DNA of 64,000 nucleotides, taken from positions 186,001 through 250,000 of the forward strand of contig NZ_CP118612.1 in the NCBI RefSeq assembly GCF_028993555.1. The letters are read 5' to 3'. The position numbers were made by a program, and so were the translations under genes. This stretch comes from Ensifer adhaerens (GTDB lineage: Bacteria; Pseudomonadota; Alphaproteobacteria; Rhizobiales; Rhizobiaceae). The first letter of the stretch is position 1. Each line of letters opens with the position of its first letter. The notes beneath the pieces were generated by a model. That model was not told the origin of the DNA. It searched no databases and worked only from the letters and a program-made list of their open reading frames with translations. Below, piece by piece: positions 50,299-59,666 of the stretch.

Positions 50299-50979
50299 AT
50301 GAACAAATTATCCGGCGTATGCCTGGTCGCCCTGGCGGCGGGCATGCTATCCACCGCGCCAACGTTCGCTCAGGACGCCATCTCAGCGCCGGCGCAAAAG
50401 ACGATCGGCGCGACAAAATCGCAAATGGTACCGTCTCTGGCCGTTCTCAATTCTGCGGGGGCAAAACTCGAAGACGGCAAGCTCACGATGTCCGGCATCA
50501 CCGCCAATTCGATCGTCTTTGCCGATCGGCCGGTGCGATCTGCAGGTCACGTCCTGACCTCCGAGTTCATCAAGCAATGGGGTGAGGGAACGGACAGCTT
50601 CGCCAAGGACCCCCCTAATGCGACAATTTCAGTCCTGAGCAGCAAAGGCGATTCGGTCGCTGATGCGGTAGTCGTCTTGAAGACCCCCAAGCTAGAGGGT
50701 GGCAATCTGACTTTCGACGTTGCCGTCCTGGAAGGTGATCTGGCCGGGGCGGACGGCCCGGCATCGCTGTTTATCGACTGGTTTGCTGCACGAGGCCCGT
50801 ACGGCGGAGTAGCGGTTGGTGGTCGCGCCCCCGTCTGGCGCGGTGGATGGTATGCGCACCCGGGAGCCTATTACGGTGCGGGCGTTGTCGCCGGGGCTGC
50901 CGTCGGCGCGGCGGCTGCCGAGCGTCGCTACTACGCTCCTCCGGCCTGTGGCTACTATCCCTATCCGCCCTGCTACTAA
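50299..50979 (+). CDS. Exported protein with Gly/Tyr-rich C-terminus
   Basis: A 226-aa protein with a signal peptide (MNKLSGVCLVALAAGMLSTA, cleavage after FAQ). The mature part is beta-rich (AKLEDGKLTMSGITANSIVF, RSAGHVLTSEFIKQWGEGTD, PPNATISVLSSKGDSVADAV, VVLKTPKLEGGNLTFDVAVL). The C-terminal 60 residues are rich in Gly, Ala and Tyr (AYYGAGVVAGAAVGAAAAER). The ATG at 50299 has GAGGGAG 8 bases upstream. Probably periplasmic or outer-membrane associated; function unknown. Confidence 0.8.
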   Translation: MNKLSGVCLVALAAGMLSTAPTFAQDAISAPAQKTIGATKSQMVPSLAVLNSAGAKLEDGKLTMSGITANSIVFADRPVRSAGHVLTSEFIKQWGEGTDSFAKDPPNATISVLSSKGDSVADAVVVLKTPKLEGGNLTFDVAVLEGDLAGADGPASLFIDWFAARGPYGGVAVGGRAPVWRGGWYAHPGAYYGAGVVAGAAVGAAAAERRYYAPPACGYYPYPPCY

Positions 50980-51267
50980 GAGAGAGCCTTGGGCATCAGC
51001 AAACACTAATCGTATACGAGGGAATGGCTTCGAGAGAGCCATCCCTTTGCATTCCCTGGTAGGGCGTTTGGGCACTACGCAGCTTCTGACGCAACAGGCG
51101 ATGGTGCGCGACGGGCGATTACCATTCAAGCGCCACCAACGGGCCTGCTTGCACCGCCTCAACAAAACATAGCCATCCGGCGCCGTTCCCGTGCAGTCGC
51201 GACGGGACAGGCCGGTAACCATGCGTTTCGTTGCCGCTTGGCCGCGAGCGCAACCCAAGAGAGGAGC

Positions 51268-51621
51268 ATGACAATGAAACGCATCGCAACTTTTTCCGTG
51301 ATCGTCGCCCTGTCCGCTTTGAGCTATGGCGGAACAGCTTATGCTCAGGCCGAAATGAACTGGCCAGCCAATATCGAAAAATCGGTGAGTGAATTCAAGG
51401 GCGACAAAGTCAGCGTCGTTCAGATCAGCACACTGGCGGAACAGAATCAAACCCGCTTGTGGGTGGAAAACGCGACGCCGGAACAACGTAAAGCCCTGCT
51501 CACGGCGATCGAAGCCAACAAGCCCCTCGTCGAACAGTTGAAGGCGCAAAATGTTGAGATAGAAAATATCGGCGGCGCCGAACAGGCCACTGACGGCGGA
51601 CTGACAATCTACGTTCGCTAA
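51268..51621 (+). CDS. Small exported protein
   Basis: A 117-aa protein (115 from a second Met at 51274) with a signal peptide (KRIATFSVIVALSALSYGGT, cleavage after AYAQ). The mature part holds VSVVQISTLAEQNQTRLWVE and a helical LTAIEANKPLVEQLKAQNVE, a small alpha/beta domain. The start has AGAGGAGC upstream, and a strong hairpin at 51635-51673 ends the unit, so the gene is a single transcription unit. No recognised family; periplasmic. Confidence 0.8.
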   Translation: MTMKRIATFSVIVALSALSYGGTAYAQAEMNWPANIEKSVSEFKGDKVSVVQISTLAEQNQTRLWVENATPEQRKALLTAIEANKPLVEQLKAQNVEIENIGGAEQATDGGLTIYVR

Positions 51622-51634
51622 CCGTCCTTTGCCG

Positions 51635-51673
51635 ATGAAGCGGGATACGGAAATATACCGCGTCCCGCTTCAT
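51635..51673 (+). terminator. Strong hairpin terminator candidate
   Basis: Perfect 11-base arms ATGAAGCGGGA (51635-51645) and TCCCGCTTCAT (51663-51673), 13 bp after the preceding stop, followed by a short T-containing stretch. Confidence 0.65.
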
Positions 51674-51885
51674 TCTCACTCCACAATCCAACTTCCGTGC
51701 TAATTCCTCCGGGACAGACATCACGAAGCTGCGCGCCATATCTATAGGCCTGAGGATTGCAGAACATGCAGGGCAGCTTACGCCGGCGCCACTGCCGCTA
51801 CATGCTGTGCGGGATGCCAATGGCAACATGATCCCGTGTGGATGCCGAGGCCGCCGGATATGAGGCTAACTAAGCGCGATAAGCC

Positions 51886-52677
51886 CTAGAATTTTACGGC
51901 GAGCCCGAGGATTGGACCCTGCTGGACCGCATCAAACAGGAAGCCATCGTTGTTGTAGTCGACACCCAGCGCACGATAGCCGGCGATTGCCGATATTCGA
52001 TCGTTGAACTCGTAGCCGATAGCCATCGCAACATCCCAGTCGATGTCGGCGCCACCTCCACCCACCAGTCCCCATCCCGTCAGGTAAACGTGCGGGGTCA
52101 GGGAATATCTGCCGCGCAATCCAACTATGCCATCAAGCCAGGAGGCATCATCGTTCCGTTCGATGCCGCCCAGGATGCCACCGTTGAAGCGGATCGTGGT
52201 CTCGACCGACCAGATCCGAACCCCACCAACGAGGTCCAAATGCCCCTGCGGCGCATCGATGACAGCGTATCCAACGCCCAACAGGCCGGAGAATGTCTGC
52301 GAAGTCACATCGACGCCGGTTGCCAGGATACCATCGGGCGTGTCGCCGTCGGCTCCTAGCTTCGTGTACATAATGTCGCCGATAACGCTAAAGCGGCCGT
52401 TGCGAGCCTCGCCTGCAGCCATAAAGGCGAAATCGAGATTGCTGAGAATATCCCCGAAGTCTGCGTCCATTTCCACGGTCGGTAGTCCGAATTGCTTCGT
52501 TTCTCCCGACAGCCCTGCCATCCAAAAATATGGCGCAACGGAAAACGACCATCCGCTCGGGCCTTCGGCCGTCTGCGGATCTTTCGTGAGAAGAGGGGAA
52601 ACGTCGGCGGCAAGCGCATTCCCGCCAACCATTGTCACGATTGTGGCCGCCAAGCCGAGATTGATATAGCAATTCAT
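51886..52677 (-). CDS. Outer membrane beta-barrel protein
   Basis: A 263-aa protein with a signal peptide (MNCYINLGLAATIVTMVGGN, cleavage after ALA). The mature protein alternates short beta strands and turns as in an OmpW/OmpA-type porin-like barrel: WSFSVAPYFWMAGLSGETKQ, VIGDIMYTKLGADGD, FSGLLGVGYAVIDAPQGHLD, LVGGVRIWSVETTIRF, VGLRGRYSLTPHVYLTGWG, ISAIAGYRALGVDYNNDGFL. It ends in Phe (VKF), the usual outer-membrane assembly signal. It starts 9 bp after the neighbouring esterase gene, so both may form one operon. Confidence 0.88.
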   Translation of the reverse strand: MNCYINLGLAATIVTMVGGNALAADVSPLLTKDPQTAEGPSGWSFSVAPYFWMAGLSGETKQFGLPTVEMDADFGDILSNLDFAFMAAGEARNGRFSVIGDIMYTKLGADGDTPDGILATGVDVTSQTFSGLLGVGYAVIDAPQGHLDLVGGVRIWSVETTIRFNGGILGGIERNDDASWLDGIVGLRGRYSLTPHVYLTGWGLVGGGGADIDWDVAMAIGYEFNDRISAIAGYRALGVDYNNDGFLFDAVQQGPILGLAVKF

Positions 52678-52686
52678 AGCCGATCC

Positions 52687-54012
52687 TTACTTTTGGTGCG
52701 AGCGACACGTGGGAGCGCGCTCTAAGCTCTGATTTGAAACACACTCCTTGGCTGCGACCTTCTCCTTGGCGCCCGACCGGCCCGCTAACCCACTAAGGTG
52801 GTGAGCGTAGTTTTCGCGTGTCGCTTGATCGACAACGGCGACCGGTGCAGCGAGGACCAGGCCCGCAGCGCTGCCCGCCGCCGCCGCAACCCCCGTCGTT
52901 CCAGCGATGAGGTGATCCCCAAGGCCCATCTTGCTGTCGGTCAACGTCTGGCCCTCGGAAATCCGGGTGCCGATCAATTGGACAACTTGCGGCGATTCCG
53001 CGAACTTGCCATGGTGCATGCTGTCTCCGGCCTTCACCTTGGTCAGATCAATGACGGTGATATCGTGGTCGGCCAACTCCTGCTTGTAAGGGGCCTGCTC
53101 CGGATCGATCGATCCCAGTCGGGGAATGTCACCCCAGACCCTGCGCGAGAAAGCCAGTGCCCGGTCGTCCTGCGACACGAAAAGAGTGAACCGCGGGTGC
53201 TGATTGCCCATGTCCTCGATCTGCGAGCGGAACACATCGACGTCAACGTCGGGGGCTGCGAGCATCACGTTCTTGAACTTTGCCGGCAGGCGACCATTAC
53301 GGATTGCCATCTGGCGAAGCGCTTCCAAGGTAAGCCAGTTCCCCATCGAATGAGCAAGGATCGAGACATCCTTCACCTCCTCGTCCGCAGCCAGATATTG
53401 GAACAGAGATTCCAGCGCGTTGCGGGTATAGTTGGTGCTTTCACGGTCATAGCCGTAAGCCAAGAGGCTGCCCCGCGATGGCCAGGTCACAAGAACGGGC
53501 GCGCTCGTGACGCCGGAATCATGAACGATCTGAGCAAAACGGTAGACGGAGTCTTCGAAGCGATTGTTGAACCCGTGGATGAACACGAGCACGCTTTGGT
53601 CGGGACTCTTCCTGACCGAAGCGTTCAGCCAGGCCTTAGCTTCAGTCTTTGTCAATTCGTCCGCTTTCACAGTTGCAAAGTCGGTCGCCGGGTTGGCGGG
53701 CAGCTTCTTTGGCCAAGCCACCTCACCGACCTTCCGCACAGCGGGGATGGATACGGCGATGTCCGCAAACGTTGGCGCACGCGCCCGCTCGCCCGAGAAC
53801 ATTTCACCGGGCACTTTTGAGCGGTCACGCGTCGTCGTGATCAACATTTCCACCCGGCTTGCATCGGCTGACGTCTCGGCGACGGGCATCAAAACACCCT
53901 TCGGGTGGCCGCCGCATCCCGAAACCGTGATGAGCGTCAAGCAAAGGATCATCCGGCGCAGGCGACTTGAGAATGAAGCGACGTGTGCATCGCTGGTTTC
54001 AGATTTGATCAA
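52687..54012 (-). CDS. DUF900-type alpha/beta hydrolase lipoprotein
   Basis: Up to 441 aa. A lipoprotein signal with lipobox VSGC (residues about 30-33) is seen after RRMILCLTLIT. The hydrolase core has the oxyanion-loop motif VLVFIHGFNNRFEDSVYRFA, the nucleophile elbow in ILAHSMGNWLTLEAL (GHSMG-like, with Ala for the first Gly) and an acid/His part near the C-terminus (HDITVIDL, SMHHGKF). DUF900 proteins are esterase-like and mostly uncharacterised. The start is a TTG at 54012 (GGAAGCG upstream) or an ATG at 53952. It precedes the barrel gene by 9 bp. Confidence 0.88.
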   Translation of the reverse strand: MIKSETSDAHVASFSSRLRRMILCLTLITVSGCGGHPKGVLMPVAETSADASRVEMLITTTRDRSKVPGEMFSGERARAPTFADIAVSIPAVRKVGEVAWPKKLPANPATDFATVKADELTKTEAKAWLNASVRKSPDQSVLVFIHGFNNRFEDSVYRFAQIVHDSGVTSAPVLVTWPSRGSLLAYGYDRESTNYTRNALESLFQYLAADEEVKDVSILAHSMGNWLTLEALRQMAIRNGRLPAKFKNVMLAAPDVDVDVFRSQIEDMGNQHPRFTLFVSQDDRALAFSRRVWGDIPRLGSIDPEQAPYKQELADHDITVIDLTKVKAGDSMHHGKFAESPQVVQLIGTRISEGQTLTDSKMGLGDHLIAGTTGVAAAAGSAAGLVLAAPVAVVDQATRENYAHHLSGLAGRSGAKEKVAAKECVSNQSLERAPTCRSHQK

Positions 54013-54039
54013 AACGCTTCCGATTCCTGAATCTTGGCT

Positions 54040-54236
54040 CTAGCAATAATAGACGCCGACGGCACAACGTCTCACGGTCCGCCGAGCCACGCCCGCGACG
54101 CTCACAGGCGTCAAAGGGCGACCGACACGAGCCTCGGCGTGCTTGGCAAAACCGTAGAGTCCACGGATCGACATCTGCTCTGCGACAACGATCGCGGGAA
54201 GCAACAGCGCGGCAATAAACAGAACGAGCGGATCAT
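54040..54236 (-). pseudogene. Small secreted protein gene with frameshift in the signal peptide
   Basis: An ATG at 54236 has GGAAGG 9 bases upstream but its frame soon leaves the protein-like one. In the next frame an evident signal peptide and mature part appear: LVLFIAALLLPAIVVAEQMS, then GLYGFAKHAEARVGRPLTPV, then RRCAVGVYYC and a stop at 54040-54042. One missing or extra base within the first 10 codons explains both. The gene may be decayed, or the sequence may hold one error here. Confidence 0.5.
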
Positions 54237-54385
54237 AGGCCTATGCCTTCCAGGTGCTTGCAAGCGTCAGTCGCCGGCTGGCGTCTGATATCGGCAAACT
54301 GTAGATGCCGCTGAGAATGAACACCCGTAACGTCTGGTAGGCTCTGTGGGGGCAGACTGTAGGATCTGCCCGCTGTGGAAAAGCC

Positions 54386-56200
54386 TCAGGGGATTTTGCC
54401 TGCGGCGGCGGCCAATACCTTCGCTTCGACTTCCTCGGCGCTCGGCACGGGAAGACCCGCCTTGCGCAGCGACGCGATCATCCGCAGATTGTCCATCGGC
54501 TGAATGTTGCGTTTCCTGTGCTCCTCGATGATGTTCGGTATGTAGTCCGGACGCATCTTCATGAAGATTTCTCCCTCGCGCCTCGCGTCCTCCAACAATC
54601 CAGCGTCGGCGTAGATGGCGGTTGCGACGAGGTGAAACAGAGGGAACTGTTGCAGGTTAGTCTTGCGGATGAGGCTCACCGCTTTATCAGTATCGTTCAG
54701 CATATAGGCCGCGAGTGCCCGCGCTCCGTGATAGAAGCTTGCGCCACCAGGATTAAGCGCAAGAGCTCTGTCGAGGAGATCCGCGCCACGCTGCCACTGG
54801 CCGCCGATAGCGAGTCGCGTTCCAAACTCACCCAATAGCTCCGTGTCGTTCGGGTTGATTGCCAGGGCCTCCTCGCCGACCTCAAGCGCTTCGGTGAGCT
54901 GTTGGTTGAAGAACAGTGCGACCATCAGAGATTGAAGCGCCCGAGTGTTTCCTGGTTCCAGTTCAACTGCCCGGCGGGCCGAGCGCAACGCCCGCTCCAG
55001 CGGCGTCGGCTCACCAATCCTGAGGTTGAAGCGGAAGCGATCTTCATCCAGGTAGACGATGGACGACATTGCCCATGCTGTCGCATAACTTGGGTAACGT
55101 GCAACGACGCTTTCAAGACACTCTCGGGCGTTGAGATGGGTCTCCGGGCTGAGTTCTGAACGATAGGCATAGAAGCGGAGTGTGCAGTTGTAGATCCCGA
55201 GGTCGTCTGGTGGAGGGTTCACCGTTGCAGCATGCGCGATGACGCCATATGGCTGGGCTACAGCGGCCGCAACCTTGTTCGCGACGTCGGATTGGATGGC
55301 GAAAAGTTCCCGGCTTGTTAGGTCATCGTCGTAGGTCTGCGACCAGAGGATTGCTCCGTCGGATGTGTCCAATAGACGCGCCGTCACTCGGATCTTAGAA
55401 CCAGACACCCTCACGCCGCCAGCAAGCAGATAACGAGCACCGAGCCCACCACGAATTTCGGAAGCTTCAACCTGTGGGGAGAGAGTTTTCGACGTTTCAC
55501 GGCCGAAGACCATGATCTCCTTGAACCGGGGCAGGGCGGTGAGCAATTCCTCTGTCAGCCCGGCTGCGTACAGATGAGCCTGCGGGCCGTCGCCGAGATT
55601 GGCAAAAGGTGCGATGACCAGTGTCGGTTCATCAGGCGACTTTGCTGTTCCACCCTGTTTCGCGGCCTCGATCAAACGCTCGCTCCCCCAGTAGGTCGGC
55701 GCGACAAGACCGATGAGGCCAACAATGCCAAGCACCAGCCACCCACGACGCGCCCGGGATTGGCGTAGCTGCTTATCTCCCTCCTCGACAGAGGCAGAGA
55801 CGGCGGCCGTGGACATCGGGCCGTTCCAGGCGAACGAGGGCGCGTAGCGTCCTTTTGGAATATCTATCCTGACGGGATCGTCCTGTCCGGCAACGAGGTA
55901 ATAGCGCTCGAGCGCTCGCCTTAGCCGCCCGGCCTCGATGCGAACAACCGGGTCATCCTGGGTGAAGTCTTCCTTCCGTTTGAATACCTCGACCGCGATC
56001 GTGTAGCCCTTTAAGCGATGGGCTCGTCCCGCAAGGGCCTCCTCGACGACGAAACTGAGAAACGCCGGGCCTCGGCCTCCTTTTGGAAACTCCGCACTGG
56101 AAATGATGCGTGCAAGTTGGTCACGAATATCTGTCGGGCTCGGCACAGACCCAGACGATTCCGCCATATTTTCCGATCCGCGTGGCACAAAGGTGTCCAT
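54386..56200 (-). CDS. CadC/TolB-like TPR regulator with membrane helix
   Basis: About 604 aa. The N-terminal 130 residues form a winged-helix-like region (FLSFVVEEALAGRAHRLKGY, TIAVEVFKRKEDFTQDDPVV, RIEAGRLRRALERYYLVAGQ) as in the rhizobial adenylate-cyclase-like regulators. A single membrane helix (WLVLGIVGLIGLVAPTYWG) follows near residue 160. A TolB/FlgO-like domain (LVIAPFANLGDGPQAHLYAA, GLGARYLLAGGVRVSGSKIR) and several TPR units (ALRSARRAVELEPGNTRALQ, ALEVGEEALAINPNDTELLG) complete it. No cyclase catalytic domain exists. The ATG at 56200 has GGAGCG upstream. Likely a membrane-bound regulator sensing periplasmic cues. Confidence 0.82.
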   Translation of the reverse strand: MDTFVPRGSENMAESSGSVPSPTDIRDQLARIISSAEFPKGGRGPAFLSFVVEEALAGRAHRLKGYTIAVEVFKRKEDFTQDDPVVRIEAGRLRRALERYYLVAGQDDPVRIDIPKGRYAPSFAWNGPMSTAAVSASVEEGDKQLRQSRARRGWLVLGIVGLIGLVAPTYWGSERLIEAAKQGGTAKSPDEPTLVIAPFANLGDGPQAHLYAAGLTEELLTALPRFKEIMVFGRETSKTLSPQVEASEIRGGLGARYLLAGGVRVSGSKIRVTARLLDTSDGAILWSQTYDDDLTSRELFAIQSDVANKVAAAVAQPYGVIAHAATVNPPPDDLGIYNCTLRFYAYRSELSPETHLNARECLESVVARYPSYATAWAMSSIVYLDEDRFRFNLRIGEPTPLERALRSARRAVELEPGNTRALQSLMVALFFNQQLTEALEVGEEALAINPNDTELLGEFGTRLAIGGQWQRGADLLDRALALNPGGASFYHGARALAAYMLNDTDKAVSLIRKTNLQQFPLFHLVATAIYADAGLLEDARREGEIFMKMRPDYIPNIIEEHRKRNIQPMDNLRMIASLRKAGLPVPSAEEVEAKVLAAAAGKIP

Positions 56201-56847
56201 CAATCGCTCCAATTACGCCCACAGTCGCAGCAATCACAGATTTAGTTCGCACTACTTCATGTAACCTACGCTACCGAGGTCAGCTCGTCCAGAATCAGGC
56301 CGACAGCCCTGAGGTTCTTTTGCGCGCAGCCGCCGGTTTCCGACGTCGCGCGCGGAAATGCTAGTCGAGTCAATTTAGGCGGATTCGCAGAAAATATTTG
56401 ATGGAGCTTCGCAGTCGACACGGTGAATGAGGGGCGTTCGCGCGGCCGTGCAAGGGCTGCGCAACTGGTACAGAAAGCCTCGCTGAGGCTCCCCTGTCGC
56501 TGGATGCGGCGCATGGAAACCGCAGCGATAGCCGTTCGTGATTGCTTTTCGCAGATCAATGGAGCGCTCCTGTCGGAAAGTGGCTACCGCGCGCGATGGC
56601 GCTGATGGGCAACGATGTCATCAGCCCAAGAATCTCTCTTGATTGGCTGCCGTGCCCGAGACCGGCATGTCGGCGAATTGCCACCGTCTAGCCTCCGTTC
56701 CTGCGAGAATGCCGACCGTAGCAGGGGCGTTGGATACTGTAACCTACTTCCCTTTTGGCGATCGCATTGAGCATGTCAACGCTGGCTCACGCCTCGGCTA
56801 TTGGGCCGGGCAGCAGAGTTTAACGCCGTTTTCGATCGGACTTGCCA
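56201..56847 (+). other. Gene-poor stretch
   Basis: No gene with support. Frames at 56266 (minus) and 56423 (plus) overlap each other, have no start signals and no family resemblance. Confidence 0.4.
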
Positions 56848-57273
56848 ATGACGAACAGAATTGCAGTTTTCGGAGGAACGATAGTTCTCACTGTTCTTGC
56901 CCTCGCCACCGATGGTCGAGCAGACACCATCAGCTATGCCGATGCGGTGAGTTTGCTCGCCAACGACTGCGGCTCGGATATCCGGAAGTACTGCAAGGGG
57001 CTCAACCTCGGCGGCGGCCGTATCCAGACCTGCCTTGAGCAGAACGAGGGCAAGGTCTCCCCGGCCTGTACCGTGACACTGGCGAACGTGATCACGTCGA
57101 TAAGTCAGCGTCAGTCGGCGCAGTCGTCCTTTGCGACGATTTGCAAACACGACATCGCCCAGTACTGCAAAAGCGTCAAAGGGGAGGGCAATGTTCTTTC
57201 CTGTCTGAACAAGGCGACGCGCGTGAACGAAGGGCAATGCGGCCAGGCCATCATCGACGCCGGATGGCGTTGA
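56848..57273 (+). CDS. Exported cysteine-rich protein with GLG1-type repeats
   Basis: A 141-aa protein with a signal peptide (NRIAVFGGTIVLTVLALATD). Two cysteine-rich units resemble the Golgi GLG1/Cys-rich FGFR repeat (C-x-x-D-I-x-x-Y-C, then C-L): LANDCGSDIRKYCKGLNLG with GRIQTCLEQNEGKVSPACT, and FATICKHDIAQYCKSVKGEG with NVLSCLNKATRVNEGQC. The cysteines should form disulfides in the periplasm. An OmpA-like gene follows 29 bp downstream, probably in the same operon. Function unknown. Confidence 0.85.
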   Translation: MTNRIAVFGGTIVLTVLALATDGRADTISYADAVSLLANDCGSDIRKYCKGLNLGGGRIQTCLEQNEGKVSPACTVTLANVITSISQRQSAQSSFATICKHDIAQYCKSVKGEGNVLSCLNKATRVNEGQCGQAIIDAGWR

Positions 57274-57302
57274 GACCTTTTTTGAGCACGAAAGGCAAGA
57301 CG

Positions 57303-57872
57303 ATGAAGGGGATTCAATTTAGCGCGTTGCTGACGATGGGGCTCATGATGTCCGCCAGCGAGGGGGTGGCGCAGGAAATCAATGACAAGCAACTTGTACG
57401 TACGCTGGGTAGGGTGGAAAGTGCTGCGCCCGCAATCGACGTTGCGCTCCTCGCAGAGGAGGCATCGGCAAGTGCGGGCAAAGGTGTCGCCAACCTTCCG
57501 AACTGGCAGAAACTTTCCAAGTTGTCGCAACTGATCGTAGATATCGAATTCGAAAATGGCTCCGTCGCCATCGAGCCGAAATCTTACCGCACGGTTGGTC
57601 TGATCGCCGACGCGTTGCATCATCCCAACCTGCGGCGCTACAAATTTCTCGTCGTCGGTCACACGAGTTCGACGGGAGACGCGCAACACAATCTCGAACT
57701 GAGTGCGCAGCGTGCGAACGCCATAACTGAGGCGCTTTCCACCACTTTTGCGATCGCACCAGACCGCTTGTATTCGATCGGTGTGGGCGAGGAGTGGCCG
57801 CTGGATACAGCCAACCCGAAAGCGGCGGAAAACCGGCGGGTCCAATTGATAAACCTTGGTCTCGTCAAATAG
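57303..57872 (+). CDS. OmpA-family protein
   Basis: A 189-aa protein with a signal peptide (FSALLTMGLMMSASEGVAQE). Its C-terminal 110 residues match the OmpA/MotB peptidoglycan-binding domain: VDIEFENGSVAIEPKSYRTV, FLVVGHTSSTGDAQHNLELS, QRANAITEAL, and RLYSIGVGEEWPLDTAN with AAENRRVQLINL at the end. The two residues that hold diaminopimelate (an Asp in TSSTGDA and the Arg in ENRRV) are present. No barrel is attached, so it is a periplasmic peptidoglycan-binding protein. The start has AAAGG upstream, 29 bp after the cysteine-rich gene. Confidence 0.9.
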   Translation: MKGIQFSALLTMGLMMSASEGVAQEINDKQLVRTLGRVESAAPAIDVALLAEEASASAGKGVANLPNWQKLSKLSQLIVDIEFENGSVAIEPKSYRTVGLIADALHHPNLRRYKFLVVGHTSSTGDAQHNLELSAQRANAITEALSTTFAIAPDRLYSIGVGEEWPLDTANPKAAENRRVQLINLGLVK

Positions 57873-57958
57873 CTCGCGCTAGCCAGCTTTAATCCTGGAG
57901 TGGGCGACGAGATTTTCTGCTTCGCTTTTCGTTACACAAATTTTTTGGAGGGATAGTA

Positions 57959-59401
57959 ATGGATATCACGCGTCGTGAGTTGACGGTTGCCGGTCTTGGT
58001 CTGATGGCTGCCGGTTCTATGGGGTCTTCGGCTGACGCCAACGATGGACTGGTGGCAAATTTGCCGGAAGGTCTAGACGAATTTGCCTCGGCGGTCGAAG
58101 CCTACATCTACGCCTATCCGCTCGTGACAATGGAGATCACCCGCCGCGTGATCACCAACGTCGCCGAGGTCAAAGGAACCCGAGGTCCGATGGGGCATGT
58201 CATCAAACTGCGCCAGTATCCGGATGCCAAATTCCGCGACGTGACGGCGCCCAACGCCGATACGCTCTATACGACCGCCTTCTTCGATGTGGGTGATGAA
58301 CCCTGGGTGGTCAGCCTGCCCGACCTCAAAGATCGTTATGCTCTGTTTCCGATGCTGGACGGCTGGACGACGGTATTCGACGTTCCTGGAAAGCGGACGA
58401 CCGGTACAGGGGCGCAGACCTTCGTGGTGACAGGACCTGGATGGGAGGGGACGCTCCCGGACGGAGTGAAGGAATACAAGTCGCCAACAAGCATCGTCTG
58501 GTTGCTCGGGCGCATCTACTGCACGGGCACCCCGGAGGACTACGCGGAGGTTCACAAACTGCAGGATGAAGTGAAGCTTTACCCCTTGAGCGCATGGGGC
58601 AAGGATTGGACCCCATCCAAGGGCAAGGTCGATCCGTCGGTCGACATGAAGACCGCCGTTCGCGAGCAAGTCAACAAGATGGACGCCGTCGAATACTTCA
58701 GCCTGTTTGCCGAACTTCTAAAAAGAAACCCGCCGAGCGAGGCAGATGCACCCATGGTGGCCAAGCTCGCCGAGCTGGGGATCGTTCCCGGCAAGGACTT
58801 CGACAAGACCAAGTTCGACCCCGCATTTGCAAAGCGCGTCCCTGAGCTCGGTTTTGCTCGCATCATGCTGCATTTCAAATTTAGCGACGGCGACGTTCAG
58901 GACATCGACGGCTGGGGCTTCACAACTAAGACCGGCATCTACGGCACCAATTATGTCCAGCGTGCCTTGATAACTGCAATCGGTCTTGGAGCAAACCGGC
59001 CACAGGATGCAATCTACCCAACGTCGACGAAGTCGGGAGGTGGGCTGATCAAACGGGCCTACAATGGGTCCGAGAAGTATGTGCTGACGTTCAAGAAAGG
59101 CCTTACTCCGCCGGTTGGGGGCTTCTGGTCACTGACTATGTATGATGCGGGCTACTTCTTTGTCGACAACCCGCTGAACCGTTATTCGATCAGTGCAAGG
59201 GAGCCGCTCAAGGCCAACTCGGACGGCTCTATCGACCTGTTGATCCAGCACGAATCTCCGGGAGCCGACATGGAATCAAACTGGCTGCCTGCTCCTACGG
59301 GGAAATTTATCCTCATGATGCGTCTGTATTGGCCGAACGAGGCCAATCCCTCCATCATCGACGGCACGTGGACGATCCCGCCGGTGAGAAATGTGAGCTA
59401 A
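57959..59401 (+). CDS. DUF1254/DUF1214 domain exported protein
   Basis: A 480-aa protein with a twin-arginine-like signal (TRRELTVAGLGLMAAGSMGS), so exported folded by the Tat route. DUF1254 lies at about 50-190 (EAYIYAYPLVTMEITRRV, GHVIKLRQYPDAKFRDVTAP, NADTLYTTAFFDVGDEPWVV). DUF1214 lies at about 365-475 (LTFKKGLTPPVGGFWSLTMY, NRYSISAREPLKANSDGSID, NWLPAPTGKFILMMRLYWP). The pair is usually found together and has no agreed function. The start has TTGGAGGGA 7 bases upstream. Single gene. Confidence 0.92.
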   Translation: MDITRRELTVAGLGLMAAGSMGSSADANDGLVANLPEGLDEFASAVEAYIYAYPLVTMEITRRVITNVAEVKGTRGPMGHVIKLRQYPDAKFRDVTAPNADTLYTTAFFDVGDEPWVVSLPDLKDRYALFPMLDGWTTVFDVPGKRTTGTGAQTFVVTGPGWEGTLPDGVKEYKSPTSIVWLLGRIYCTGTPEDYAEVHKLQDEVKLYPLSAWGKDWTPSKGKVDPSVDMKTAVREQVNKMDAVEYFSLFAELLKRNPPSEADAPMVAKLAELGIVPGKDFDKTKFDPAFAKRVPELGFARIMLHFKFSDGDVQDIDGWGFTTKTGIYGTNYVQRALITAIGLGANRPQDAIYPTSTKSGGGLIKRAYNGSEKYVLTFKKGLTPPVGGFWSLTMYDAGYFFVDNPLNRYSISAREPLKANSDGSIDLLIQHESPGADMESNWLPAPTGKFILMMRLYWPNEANPSIIDGTWTIPPVRNVS

Positions 59402-59666
59402 TTGCAAGCTGGCACTGGGCGGCTTCACGCCGCCCATTCGTTGCCGTCACCTGGGCGCGTGATCAATTCGGCCCTCAAAGGCCGGTCTCACGCTCAGCTC
59501 GGTCCCTGCAGCGAACCAGCGCCTGGTAGCTACACGCCGTCACAGTTCGGCCTGGCTCGGAAGTTTGACAAATGACCAAGTTGAGCCGGGTTGGCAAAGG
59601 CAACGGAAGAAATGGGGAGGGCAACCACATCCTGCCCAGCTCGGATTCATGGGAAAGGGTCTCTGC

